Shown here one piece after another: positions 1-10,173 of a stretch of DNA of 64,000 nt. The notes beneath the pieces are model-generated. The model saw only the letters and a program-made list of their open reading frames with translations, was not told the DNA's origin and did no database searches. The stretch comes from Sthenelais limicola (Eukaryota > Annelida > Polychaeta > Phyllodocida > Sigalionidae): positions 110,272,194 to 110,336,193 of the forward strand of contig OW804096.1 of assembly GCA_942159475.1 (NCBI GenBank), in the 5' to 3' direction. Position 1 is the stretch's first letter. Each line of letters begins with the position of its first letter. The translations under genes were made by a program, and so were the position numbers.

Positions 1-1463
1 ATATATATAATATTTAGCTATCCTATGTCATGATAATTGAAAGGATTTCATGCGTGAGTGGTGAAACACACACAATAATGCATCAGTTGAACAAGTTTTA
101 TGCTTTGAATCATTTCAAATATAATGTCAACTAATTTATACTCAGTTTCAACTCAGGAATGCAGTCGAATAAATAAATGGGCCACCCTTCCTACCATATC
201 TGCAGAGGTGTTACTGCTAGTTTATATATGTGGCTTCAGCAGGGAGTGAGGGACATTTCTAGGATTATTGCCCTGTTAAAAAATTATTTGTCTTGAATCG
301 AGATTATCACTAAATTTTCTAGTGACGTCATAAGATAATTTGAAACAAGACTAGAACACGGGGATATGAATAATTTTAATTTATTTGTTTATCCTTTCAT
401 CACTAACGCAGGTACTTCTGGTTGGAAAATAAGGCCACGATGCCACGATGCATGATGCAAAAAACGGTTTTTCAGTATTTTATGACACTAAATATTGGAA
501 TCAGCCTAGGAAAGATATACATGGAATAAAAGGCCTTGTAAATTCGAATGAAATGGGGCCAACATTTTTAAGATCCAACGCATATCGGTGACGATAGAAC
601 AGGAAATATCAAATGTAAAGATGACGAACGCCAAGATGTATGTAAAATTTGGGCCGAAATGGTAAGAATCTTACGGCCAAAACTGGGTCGAGGGATCCAC
701 CATGTCGTTATTGTTTGACCCCCCAGAACCATTTAAAATGTATTCTGCGGTTAGATCTGCAATGCTTTACTGATTTTATTTCCCTATAGCTAGTCATTCC
801 TAGCGGTACCTTCTCCCAGAACCATAGACCTGTCTTTACACACGTTTTCGAGCGGAGAGGGACATTCATGAATAGATTACCCTCCTCCCGTTCGCTGGTG
901 GTATGCGAACAGCATTATAGTTTCTTGTGGCTTGGAAGCAAAAAGAACTGGTCGTAGATTTATGTTAGAAAAACGCGGCTGTTCATCCGAGTGTAAAACA
1001 GATTCTCCCATCCTCTTCTAGGGGATGGATCCGATGCTAAATATAGATCATGGGAAGGTATCTTGGCCTGCCTGGGGCTGGTGGGCTAGCGGAAGTGGGC
1101 GTGGCCTCATCAGACGGGCGGAGATTGGCCGCCGGGCTCTTGTGATTCAGAAGGCAAGGAATCGATCCATTGCAACTGATTGGTGATTTATAAACAGGAT
1201 TTCTTTTCCCGCGATGAGGGTCGAAGACATAGGGATGCATCCAATTTCACATGAGAAGAACCAACCCAGATAGGTGGGGAAGAGGGGCAGCAACTGCCAT
1301 GAGGGTTAACATTGAAAATGAAAGATAAGATGCCAGCTAGGTGGGTAGTCCAAGGGTTCTGTGGGGAGAGCTTGGGAACGGAAAATTGGTCACTGATACC
1401 GAAGGCGCTTACAAGTACTGGGAAAGCTCATAGTTTTTACTTTTTTCATAGGTGTCGGTGCAT
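1..1463. other. No recognised gene
   Basis: AT-rich sequence with only short unassigned open frames. One frame of 67 codons at 1037-1240 on the minus strand resembles nothing I know and has no supporting splice or domain signal. I see no clear repeat or RNA gene here. Confidence 0.5.
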
Positions 1464-1614
1464 TTTTTGGTGTCCGGTGTTTCCCCCGCCAACATTCTCC
1501 CCGCCGCCAATCTCCCCGCCGCAATCTCCCCGCCTCCATTTCCCCGCCATACACTTTCCCCGCCCGTCATTCTCCCCGCCAAATTACCTCCCCGCCGACA
1601 TTTTCCCCGCCAAT
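1464..1614 (+). repeat. CCCCGCC tandem array, left arm
   Basis: About ten irregular units of roughly 12-20 bp, each containing CCCCGCC followed by an A/T-rich spacer such as AACATTCT. The array begins just after GGTGTCCGGTGTTT. Confidence 0.8.
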
Positions 1615-2456
1615 AAATGATTAAAATTTGTACAGGTTGAGTGGGAATCAACCTTATAAATCATGATGTGAAACGCAGCAAAGTGACTGAAGTAAAAGAA
1701 TAGTATTTGGTGGAATTGTAAACTGTTTTTATTTTCTAATTCTCTTCACACAAATACACAATTTTGTTTAGTATAGCCAAATTATTCTATCAAATTCTAC
1801 TATCAAATTATTTATTCATATTTAATTGTTTAATTTTTACAATATTTTATAATATTTAATTGTTACGTAATATGCCATAACATTATGTCACAACAATTTC
1901 GCTTGTTACCAATATCTAGTACAAGTACATGTACTACTAGCTACACACTCAGACATTCAATTACCATGAAAGTTATAACTATAGGATGTTATACAACTAA
2001 AGATAACAGATAACAGTACTCCATTATATCAACTATCACTTCATTTTCTTATATATTAAATATCATCCCATCTCATCTCATTAAACCCATTAGATTACAC
2101 TAAAAGCAAATAAGGTATGTACTGATCAAACATGATATGTGACACTGTGATTACGTTCAAAATGCAATTGTGACTCTCAGGATGCGGCGGAATATAGGGA
2201 TCCCCTAGCCGTAATAAAAAATTCAGCATAGGCAGTTGCCATGCTCTATTTCCTGAATAAAATTCGTGCAAAAAAAAAAAATTATCCTATTGCCCATTAT
2301 TCAAAACTTCTTTAGGGTTTCAACAATTAGTGTACTCTTCAAGGTTAATTACATTGAATTGAATTGAATACTCTTTTATTTTTCAAGAATTACAGATAGG
2401 TTTAATATTAATGAAAAAATAGCTATAGTAGTTGAGTATAAGAACAGATAAAAAGG

Positions 2457-2625
2457 GGAAAATATTGGCGGGGAAAATGTCGGCGGGGAGGTCGTTTGGC
2501 GGGGAGAATGTATGGAGGGGAGAATGTCGGCAGGGAGATTTTTGGCGGGGAGATTTTTGGCGGGGAGATTTTTGGCGGGGAGATTGCGTCGGGGAGAATG
2601 TCGGCGGGGAGGTTGTTGGCGGGGG
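2457..2625 (-). repeat. GGCGGGG tandem array, right arm
   Basis: About ten units of GGCGGGGA plus a T-rich spacer, including three nearly identical 17-bp copies at about 2530-2585. It is the reverse complement of the family at 1464-1614. Open frames on both strands are by-products of the stop-poor unit. Confidence 0.8.
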
Positions 2626-2628
2626 AAT

Positions 2629-2910
2629 GACCTAGAACCCATTTTTTCATCAATGTTTTCCATGAAGGTCATTTTTATTGGCTGCAACCTTACTTAGACC
2701 CTTAGCGAGTGATGGTGTCTATCTCAAAAAAGGTTCTCAGAATGGCATAGAATGGGGTATGTGGATGCATATGGTTGTTAGAAATGTATAATTATACAGA
2801 TGTTATGCATTTTCTAAAATTCTGAAGGAAAATATGATTCTGGGTCCATTTTTTGTTTTTCATCACTGATTTCCAAGGTCATTTTTTGGCTGCAACTTCT
2901 TGTTGGGACC
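2629..2910 (+). repeat. Imperfect direct repeat of about 70 bp
   Basis: Two related copies lie at about 2629-2700 and 2841-2910. Both run CCATTTTTT, then ATCA, then TTTCCA, then AAGGTCATTTTT, then GGCTGCAAC. The first abuts the GGCGGGG array. The origin is unknown. Confidence 0.5.
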
Positions 2911-4140
2911 ATTTATGACTGCAATCAATGAAATGTTAAAATCTGCCCCTCACCCCCAAATGGATATATACTCATTGGACTGATTGGACTGTTTAAAGTC
3001 TGATATCCTCAGCCAGTGTATGTATTGTATGTACGTGTATATATGTATATGTATGTGACTCACGAAATGGGATCACCCCCCCCCACACCTCCAAGAGGAT
3101 GAATTTTTCATAGTTGTTCTACAAAGATTGCCATTAGTCCATCACAATCTATGCATCATGAGACATAATGGATGAATTTTGCCATGTGATATATGAAATA
3201 TTCTTCATGTAACAGCATGTACAAAATCATTTTCCTTATTTTCTTTGTCTTTCCATAGCCACCATGATATTTTTAACTATTTTCTCAAATTATATGGAAG
3301 TATGGGCTTGCTTTGACCATTTGTTTGAAAATCTATCAAGATATGTAAGCTTGTATACTAGAAAATAATGAAAATTCTGTGGAAATCCCTATTTTTCATG
3401 AAATTGCAGTGGAAATTGAAAGAGACCGATTTAAAGATATTACCAGTTGATATCCCTTATTTTTCAAAGTCAGTGGTGACTAGATAAACACTTTTTCTCT
3501 CTATTGCCCTGAATATTTTTAACAGAAGACTAGTTGATCAAAACTGGGGTGTGGTTAAATTCAGTGAAAATGTTTCAATACAAATTACTAGAAAACTTGT
3601 AAATAGTGATGATGGAATGACAGAATCTGTTCAAATTTAATCAAATCAGTATCCTTACATCTCTCTCAGTTGTAGCTTAATCAAAGACATCACAAGCCTA
3701 CCTTTTGCTATTTTCACCCCAGAATATCATATAATTTGTTTAAAATATATCTGTATTGAACCAGCAGCTTCCCTGGCTGAGGTACCACCAATTGCCACTA
3801 CTACCCCATAGAGGGAGCCACCAAAGCAAGCACCATAGCAAGCAGAGGGATACTTCACCCAAGTTCCACTAGGGCGGCGCCACGATACAGTGCAGCCTAT
3901 ATTCCAGCCACTGTCATAGACCCCAGGCATTACAGTACTAGTGGAGACACCCTTTTACCTAGACCTGCAGATCTACATGTGCACTACCCTGTATGGGGCC
4001 AACCATCATTTGTCAAGACTTGAGCATACTAGTTTACTCTAGGTTCTCTTTTTGGGGCCACTTAGCTTCTTGTAACTCAGGCTATAGGTAATAAAAGCTT
4101 TGCCACCCCTGCTATTGCAGCTATGACTTGGTTATTTGTT
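2911..4140. other. No recognised gene
   Basis: AT-rich intergenic DNA. A minus-strand frame of 67 codons (3727-3930) shows no recognisable domain. I see no clear repeat. Confidence 0.5.
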
Positions 4141-4181
4141 CCAAGATCTCCGTTATATTTCACATGCCCATTGCCAAAAAT
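4141..4181 (+). repeat. Copy 1 of a 41-bp direct repeat
   Basis: Shares AGATCTCCG, TATATTTCACAT and CATTGCCAAAAAT with the copy at 5143-5183. The two copies flank the array and Helitron-like segment between them. Confidence 0.5.
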
Positions 4182-4236
4182 GTTATACTTGGTAATGTTA
4201 CTTATAATTTAAGAGCTAAAAATGGTTGTAAGGTCT

Positions 4237-4735
4237 GATGAGATCGGTGGGTGATGAGATCGGCAGGGGATGAGATCAGCAGGGGATGAGATTGGCGGGG
4301 GATGAGATCAGTGGGTGAGAGATCGGTGGGGGTGAGAGATAAGTGGGGATGAGATCGGCGGGGGTGAGATCAGTGGGGGTGAGATTGGCGGGTGAGAGAT
4401 CGATGAGGGGATGAGATCGGCGGTAGAGAGATCAGCTGGTGAGAGATCGGCGGGGATGAGATCGGCAGGTGAGAGATCAGCGGGAGATGAGATCAGCGGG
4501 TGAGAGATCGATGAGGGGATGAGATCGGCGGTAGAGAGATCAGCTGGTGAGAGATCGGCGGGGATGAGATCAGCAGGTGAGAGATCAGCGGGAGATGAGA
4601 TCAGCAGATGAGAGATCGGCAGATGAGAGATCGGCAGATGAGAGATCGGCAGATGAGAGATCGGCAGGTGAGAGAACGGCAGGGGGATGAGATCGGCGGT
4701 TGAGAGATGGACAGGGGGGTGAGATTGGCAGGTGA
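4237..4735 (+). repeat. GATGAGATCGGCGG tandem array
   Basis: An irregular array of 12-24-bp units alternating GATGAGATC or GAGAGATC with GGCGG, GGCAG or AGCGGG. Parts form a higher-order unit: the block at about 4390-4500 recurs at about 4500-4600. Long frames on both strands read through it, but they encode only periodic repeats and are not genes. Confidence 0.8.
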
Positions 4736-4739
4736 CAGA

Positions 4740-5081
4740 ATGCATCTCAGCTGTGTCTCTGTCTGTCTCTCTCTCTCTCTCACCCTTTCTTTCTTTGCCT
4801 CAGTCTTCAGCACTCTGTACAGTGTGTGAAATTAATTTTATTTTCTTTGCCCGCTAAGTTGGCGGGTGAAATCAGAGCAGGTAAAATCAGAGATTTACCC
4901 GACCACACAGAAAAACAATCTAAACAGGGTTCCATTTTGGGTATGATGTTAATACAGATACTATAAGTTATAGAGACAACTTGAAAGAGAAAGATGGTGG
5001 GGAAAGGGAACAAGGAAAGATGAGGATGTGGGCCCCACTGTCCCACTAGCAAATCTCGTGCGTAGCACGGGTATTTGCTAG
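4740..5081 (+). mobile_element. Helitron-like copy with clear 3' end
   Basis: A CT-rich stretch is followed by a module reading GGCGGGTGAAATCAGAG and then AGATTTACCCG, and by a second module containing GGGTTCCATTT and GTTAATACAGATACTA. It ends with the hairpin CGTGC-GTA-GCACG (5057-5069) and CTAG (5078-5081) followed by T. Helitrons end in CTRR a few bases after a short hairpin and insert between A and T, which fits. The inverted pair ACTAGCAAAT / ATTTGCTAGT (5045-5054 and 5073-5082) surrounds the hairpin. The 5' end is not resolved and no Rep/helicase coding is present, so this would be non-autonomous. Confidence 0.6.
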
Positions 5082-5082
5082 T
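5045..5082 (+). other. Helitron 3' terminal hairpin
   Basis: A five-base-pair stem CGTGC/GCACG with a GTA loop lies 8 bases before the terminal CTAG. It is nested inside a 10-bp inverted repeat. Confidence 0.6.
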
Positions 5083-5142
5083 CTATATGTTAATACGTTA
5101 ACAGATTTCCGTGCATTGAACTTATCTCCGCCGAAACTGCTG

Positions 5143-5183
5143 GCCAGATCTCCGATATATTTCACATCCACATTGCCAAAAAT
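5143..5183 (+). repeat. Copy 2 of the 41-bp direct repeat
   Basis: Imperfect copy of 4141-4181, about 60 bp beyond the Helitron-like terminus. It could be an unrelated dispersed repeat or an older duplication spanning the segment. Confidence 0.5.
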
Positions 5184-5576
5184 AGTGCGGAGCCATTCCG
5201 CTATGTTTCATTAACAAATTAGGGGCGCTGCCTGAAAACAAACCTATCAGTGCCCCTACACCAGCATGTGATGCTCCCTATACCAGCGCGTGACGTTATT
5301 TTATTGTGACGTTTTTTATTGTTATTGCGTCGAGAGCGAACTGACAATCAAACCTATAACCAAGTGAAATCAGCTGGGTCACTCATAGTAACACTCACAG
5401 ACAGACAGCTCTCCTTCAATGATAGCCGAAAGCATTGGGAAACCTTTTCCTCTCTTTCCTCCTCCTTCAGAATTTGTGTTGCAGGTCTGGAACTTTAATC
5501 AGGTTTGTCCTGTCTTTGTTTCTACTCCCCCTTTGGAGTAACACTCCCTGCCTCCCTCTGTCTTTCTCACAGAACC

Positions 5577-5583
5577 TCTTCTT

Positions 5584-5614
<31 letters not shown>

Positions 5615-5660
5615 GTCTCTCTCTTTCTGTCTCTCTGTCTCCCTCCCTCCCTCACCCTTT
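5577..5660 (+). repeat. CT microsatellite
   Basis: A (TCTC)n tract with occasional G and CCCT interruptions, inside a second copy of the Helitron-like family. Confidence 0.85.
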
Positions 5661-6210
5661 CTCTTTCTTTGCCTCAGCTTTCAGCAGTCTGTACAATGTG
5701 TGAAATTAACTTTTTTTTTTCTAAGTTGGTGGGTGAAATCAGAGATTTATCCGCCAGATTTACCTGCCCACACAGAAATTTACCCACCAACTAATTACCT
5801 CACAGTGAAAGCCGGAGTGCGAGAGGGAAAGGGAGTGGGAGAGAGAGAGGGATTGGGAGAGGGAACGGGAGACGGGAGCGGGAATGGGAGAGGGAATGGG
5901 AGAGGGAGAGGAAGTGGGAGTGCATATGACCCATCGGAGGAACATGTATAACACAATAGGCAGGAAGAGAGGGGAGAGAGAGAGAAAGAGAGTGGGAGCA
6001 GGTGAGGGAGAGAGTGGGAACAGGAGTGGGAGAGAAAGAGGGAGTGGGACAGGGATAAGGACAGGGACAGGCAACTAAACAACAGTCACCCAAAAAAGCA
6101 TCTTAACAGGGTTCCATTTGAGGTATGAATGTTAATACAGATACTAAGTTACAGAGAGAACTTGAAAGAGGGAGAGGGAGCGGGAAAGAGCGGGAGCGGG
6201 AGAGGGAGCA
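5600..6210 (+). mobile_element. Second copy of the Helitron-like family
   Basis: Repeats the modules of 4740-5081: CT-rich tract, TTTGCCTCAG, the GGTGGGTGAAATC / AGATTT / CCGCC block (about 5727-5795), and GGGTTCCATTT followed by GTTAATACAGATACTA (about 6105-6145). A GA-rich array (5815-6075) is inserted between modules. The copy is interrupted at 6213 by the 1.48-kb TA-flanked element and appears to resume at 7695. Confidence 0.5.
5815..6075 (+). repeat. GA-rich minisatellite
   Basis: Degenerate GGGAGAGGGAGTG units. Long frames on both strands here are artefacts of the purine-only composition. Confidence 0.8.
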
Positions 6211-6213
6211 GTA

Positions 6214-7692
6214 CACTCTAAGAAAAAAGGGTTCTTTTGGGTTCTAGATAGAACCCCATGGTTCTACCAAGAACCCTAGGGTTCTTCGACACCTAAAAGG
6301 GTTCTTCGGGACCACCGGGGGTTCCATCTAGAACCATAGGGGTTCTTCAGCGATTTAAGGGTTCTTCGTGCACTTGAAGGGTTGCCCATTTACGTAAGCC
6401 TATATCTTCATTTTGAATGTTAATTGTTATATTTACCCGGAATTAACTTGTATAAGAAAGATGTACCATTTTTCCATGTATACAAAGTACAAAGAGTTGA
6501 TATCTTAATTGGAAAATTATGTTTTGAAAGCTTTCTTATGCTTTCTTTCTTATTTGTGATGGTGTGTGTTGGGTCATGGAGGGCGCTTTTACATATCTAT
6601 AAGTAACAGGAATCACAGAGTAAAAACCTTCCTCCTGGTAGGCTACACATCTTGACCAATCAACATTATTGTCTCCAATACATGCTAAGATAGTATGGAG
6701 GATGTTTTACTTGTAAATTTATATCTCCCAAAACTTTATCTGTCTGTTTTCAAAAGAACAGAGTGCGGTCCATGGAACCCTCCCTATTAGCATCAAACCC
6801 TCTCTAATAATAACATGTGTGTACATGCCTGTTGTCTGTGTCACGCTTCAACGCTCTCCCAAGTGACTAGAGGATATCCAGTCACGCCTGGACGGGGCAC
6901 GGATCACTGATGTGTGACGGAGTCATACAAACCTTTGGCTTGCTAACACACCCGCCCTAACGGTCCCCAGGGTAGGACGTTCATTTGAAATTGACTTGTA
7001 ATAGTTTGAGAGTCAAGGTAAGTTATTTAGTTCTTATTCATTTCTCTAACTCTCTAAATCGATATTTAAAAGTATGTGTTGGTTATATCATACATTAGTC
7101 TCTATTAGAACATATTGTTTCTGGAAAGGGCACTACAATTCTATTTAGTGCAGGTGATTTATTCTTTTCTTTTATTCCTATTGGTTCTAATGTTTTAGGG
7201 TTGGTGTCCTATCAGGGATTTTCTTTTTATTTACAGGATCTACATCAATGCAGAAGAACGGAAGGATGTATCGACTGGAATACCCACTGAAGAATAAGGG
7301 AAAATACTATCCACACCATGAAATGGAATATGTTGAATAATTTGATGAAAAGTGATGTTACTTCAGCAATAAAACAATAATAAAATCAACCCTGGACATT
7401 TTCAGATGGAGGGTTCTTCAAATCAAGGGTTCTATGAAGAACCCATCATATTTTAGCTTGAGGGTTCTTCAAATCAGGGTTCTATGTAGAACCCTACCTA
7501 TTTTGGCCAGAGGGTTCTTCAAAGGGTTCTTCAAATCGAGGGTTCTATGTAGAACCCTGCCTATTCCCGAAACGGGGGTTCTACTTAGAACCCTCAAAAA
7601 AGGGTTCTAAGTAGAACCCTTAGGGGTTCTGCCATGTCGACAAGCCGAAGAACCCTTAAGGGTTCTTGTTAGAACCCTTTCTTCTTGGAGTG
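6214..7692. mobile_element. 1.48-kb TA-flanked inverted-repeat element
   Basis: The left end reads CACTCTAAGAAAAAAGGGTT. The reverse complement of the right end reads CACTCCAAGAAGAAAGGGTT, with two mismatches in 20. TA lies outside both ends (6212-6213 and 7693-7694), as expected for a TA-targeting DNA transposon. Both ends are built from many copies of GGGTTCT and its complement AGAACCC (about 6229-6390 and 7409-7680). No transposase is present, so it is non-autonomous. It sits in GA-rich DNA of the Helitron-like family on both sides. The interior carries a possible spliced unit (see 7018-7236). Confidence 0.75.
7018..7236 (+). other. Possible intron inside the TA-flanked element
   Basis: A near-consensus donor (GTCAAG|GTAAGT at 7017/7018) pairs with a good acceptor (TTTTTATTTACAG ending at 7236). 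The downstream exon would start at 7237 and run about 130 bases to AATAAA at 7368-7373, with a second AATAAA a few bases later. The frame after the acceptor is short, so the product would be a non-coding RNA or the 3' end of a captured gene. This is inference from signals only. Confidence 0.35.
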
Positions 7693-7694
7693 TA

Positions 7695-7862
7695 GAGGGA
7701 CAGGGACAGGGACAGGGATAGGGACAAGCAACACAAAAACAGCACAACAGTGACCAAAAAAAGCATCTAAACAAGGTTCCATTTGGGGTATGAATGTTAA
7801 TACAGATACTAAGTTACAGAGACAACTTGAAAGAGAAAGATCGTGGGAGAGGGAAGAAGGTG
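7695..7862 (+). repeat. Third copy of Helitron-like 3' module
   Basis: Begins with GACAGG repeats and then repeats GGTTCCATTTGGGGTATGAA and GTTAATACAGATACTAAGTT, followed by ACAACTTGAAAGAGAAAGAT, as at 4930-5000 and 6105-6165. The terminal hairpin and CTAG are not found after it. Confidence 0.6.
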
Positions 7863-9664
7863 ATTATTTCTGCTTATATTATTTTGCCTGGCATATCAAG
7901 AAACAGTTGAAATTGTCACGATATGCGACGGTCACGATACGCGACGGAATTTTCGATAATTTTACGCTGACACAGGCACTAAAAGAACCGCAAAACTGTC
8001 AGCATCATGTAGAATTTCAAATGATCCAAATCCATGAAGAACTCGCAGGGGTGCAGCTATTTTACTGAAACTATGTTTATTGTTATATATATTTAATTGT
8101 GATTATTATTACATATTTATTTATCATATATTTTATGTATGCTATTCCTAGGCAAAAATTGCAAAAATGACCTTTCTTCACGTTTTAGGCTCTAGATTCC
8201 TTAATATTTGAGCCTGAGTGCCATTTTTTAAGGATTGTATAGAGGAGAATATATACTTTCAGGAAATATAACCCCCTAACCTCTGATCCTAATTCCATTT
8301 TTTCGATTTCCGACCATGAAATGCAAGACTTTTCTGAGAATGGCCCTAATGGGAAATTTAAGGGCTTGAAAATGTTTCGAATTATGTTTTCTATATATAT
8401 ATATATCATTTCAAGGAAATGGATTTAGAGTACTATTTAAGTCTAATAAGGTTAGTTTAAACACTGGAATAAAGTAACAAAGGGGACTGTGAAGAAAACG
8501 GCAGAAAGTGCACCACTTTCGTAGGATTCGACCTAGAGATAATTTTAATATCCTATATTATAATGATTTTAAAACGTGAGCTCAATTTCACTTAAATCTT
8601 TGGAGTTTCCTGTAAGACTGCTTCTTCTCTGACGTTATCTTCGATATCATTTGGTGTATCCCTCCGAATGGTATCTGAGATCTGTAGTGTGGATTTAATT
8701 TGTATCGCCCAAACCAACTTTCTGTACATTAAAGGTCTGTCTTTCACTCTCTCTAATGTCAGCTGTGTATCTAATATTCTGTCCACTTCCTCATTTACAA
8801 AGTCGGTGTTACCTCTAGCAATTGTTGCTTTTGACCACTTTAACGCTCTCTCTATTTATACCCTCTGACATTCAATGGGATTTTTTCTTCTGGTTCACTA
8901 CACCAAATACAGGACAATGATCACACATACATATGTATATATATTTTATCCAATACATGTGCACCGTAAACCTTCAAGTGATACGAGAAACAAATAGAAA
9001 AGTAAGTTTATTCTGGCACTGAATACCAGTCTAGCGAAGCATACTATAGTGTGCTGCTACCTTTTGCCTAATAGTATACTTCTCCTACAACCTAAGAAAG
9101 CCTTCTTGCGCTGCCGCCTAGTGTTACAATTTGAAAACTGGCTACCCGCCCCTAACTTAATAAAACAAACCACACTACAGGATTTCGGACTTCAGTTAAA
9201 CTCTGTTTGTGAGTGTGGGTGGGTGGGTGCGTTGTATGTGTGGGTGTGTGGGAGAGGGGGGGGGGGGCGGGGGCGGGGGGAGGGGGGGGGACATAGAGTA
9301 TGGATTGGATATATGATATATTTGAAAGATTTTCAAGAATTGAAACTTTGGTGTTTGTGTCAATATGGTATTTCTGTATTAATGTTGACCTCCACGTAAA
9401 TAATAGATGTAATAGACTAGAGGTCGAGAATATGCTATTCACTTTATAACACTGTAAATTGTGACGCAAAACTGCCACTACACTAGAAATGCTTTATCTA
9501 ATAGCCATGCACTCATTTTTCAACAGTATTTTATGAAAATAAAACCCGTTTTCTATCAAACTTGCCTTAGACATTCAAACTTAACTTCATATATCTTTGG
9601 TGAAGGTCTTACATGCCTGCATTAGTGTTCTAGGAGTGTATAGTCTCCTGTAATAGGGGGCCCA
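7863..9664. other. No recognised gene
   Basis: AT-rich DNA with a short (TA)n run at about 8391-8406. The open frames are short and unassigned. The exception is the G-rich tract listed separately. Confidence 0.5.
9208..9291 (+). repeat. GT/G-rich low-complexity tract
   Basis: A GTGGGTG-type repeat runs into G-runs of up to a dozen bases interrupted by single C or A. The runs could form G-quadruplexes on the plus strand. Confidence 0.75.
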
Positions 9665-9670
9665 CACTGG

Positions 9671-10173
9671 CGGCGATGGCCTCCGTGATAGACTTCGGTG
9701 ATTAACCTTTGCAATGAGTATGGAAATAAATTATCGCACAAGTGCGTCGCAAAGGGCGTTGTAATAGACTTTTGTGATGACATGGTTTGCAACAGAGTTT
9801 TGCGATATACCTTGACTTTATATAAGGTCAAGTCCGGGTTAAGGTATATCGCAAAACTATATCGCAAATCTATAGACGACTTTGGCAGACGATTTTGAGT
9901 TGTATATCGCACAAGGCTACCACTAAACCTATCATAAAGCAGAACACACTATTGCGATCAATCACAAAGCATATTAACTTCTCCCGATAGACTACATATC
10001 GCAAACAAATATTAAACATGTCAAATAATTTTGCGATTAACACCGCAACTTTTTCCATTGCAAAACCTATCGGGCAGTAGCACTAACTGCTGCGACAGGA
10101 TTACGTTTGTGATAGAAAGCGTTCGATTTTATCGCGAAACTTATTGCAAAGCTTATCACAAAGCCCATCGCCG
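9671..10173. mobile_element. Palindromic MITE rich in TTGCGATA / TATCGCAA motifs
   Basis: The outer ends match in inverted orientation: CGGCGATGG with GTGATAGACTT on the left, and the complement of CCCATCGCCG with TTATCACAAAGC on the right. Inside are many degenerate copies of TTGCGATA or its complement, and an inner inverted pair TGCGATATACCTT (9801-9813) / AAGGTATATCGCA (9841-9853). No coding capacity. This fits a foldback-type MITE. I could not define the target duplication. Confidence 0.5.

Larger units (their letters stand above)
1464..2625. mobile_element. Foldback-like element with inverted tandem-array ends
   Basis: The left end (1464-1614) is an array of CCCCGCC-containing units and the right end (2457-2625) is an array of the complementary GGCGGGG units, so the two arrays face each other across about 850 bp of AT-rich, non-coding DNA. 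Foldback transposons, such as Drosophila FB and the sea urchin TU elements, have long terminal inverted repeats built from short tandem units, and this layout fits. I could not define a target-site duplication. A fragment starting with the same GGTGTCCGGTGTTT leader lies at 60344-60398, which shows that the left end is dispersed in the genome. Confidence 0.45.

Noticed and set aside
3727..3930. 67-codon minus-strand frame with several Trp and Cys
   Set aside because: Looks protein-like at a glance, but no family pattern, no splice support and no neighbours of the same kind.
4308..4813. 145-codon minus-strand frame of ISHLPISHLP-type repeats
   Set aside because: Direct read-out of the GATGAGATCGGCGG array; no start context, no domain.
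5435..6093. Several 95-148-codon frames on both strands
   Set aside because: Produced by CT and GA microsatellites.
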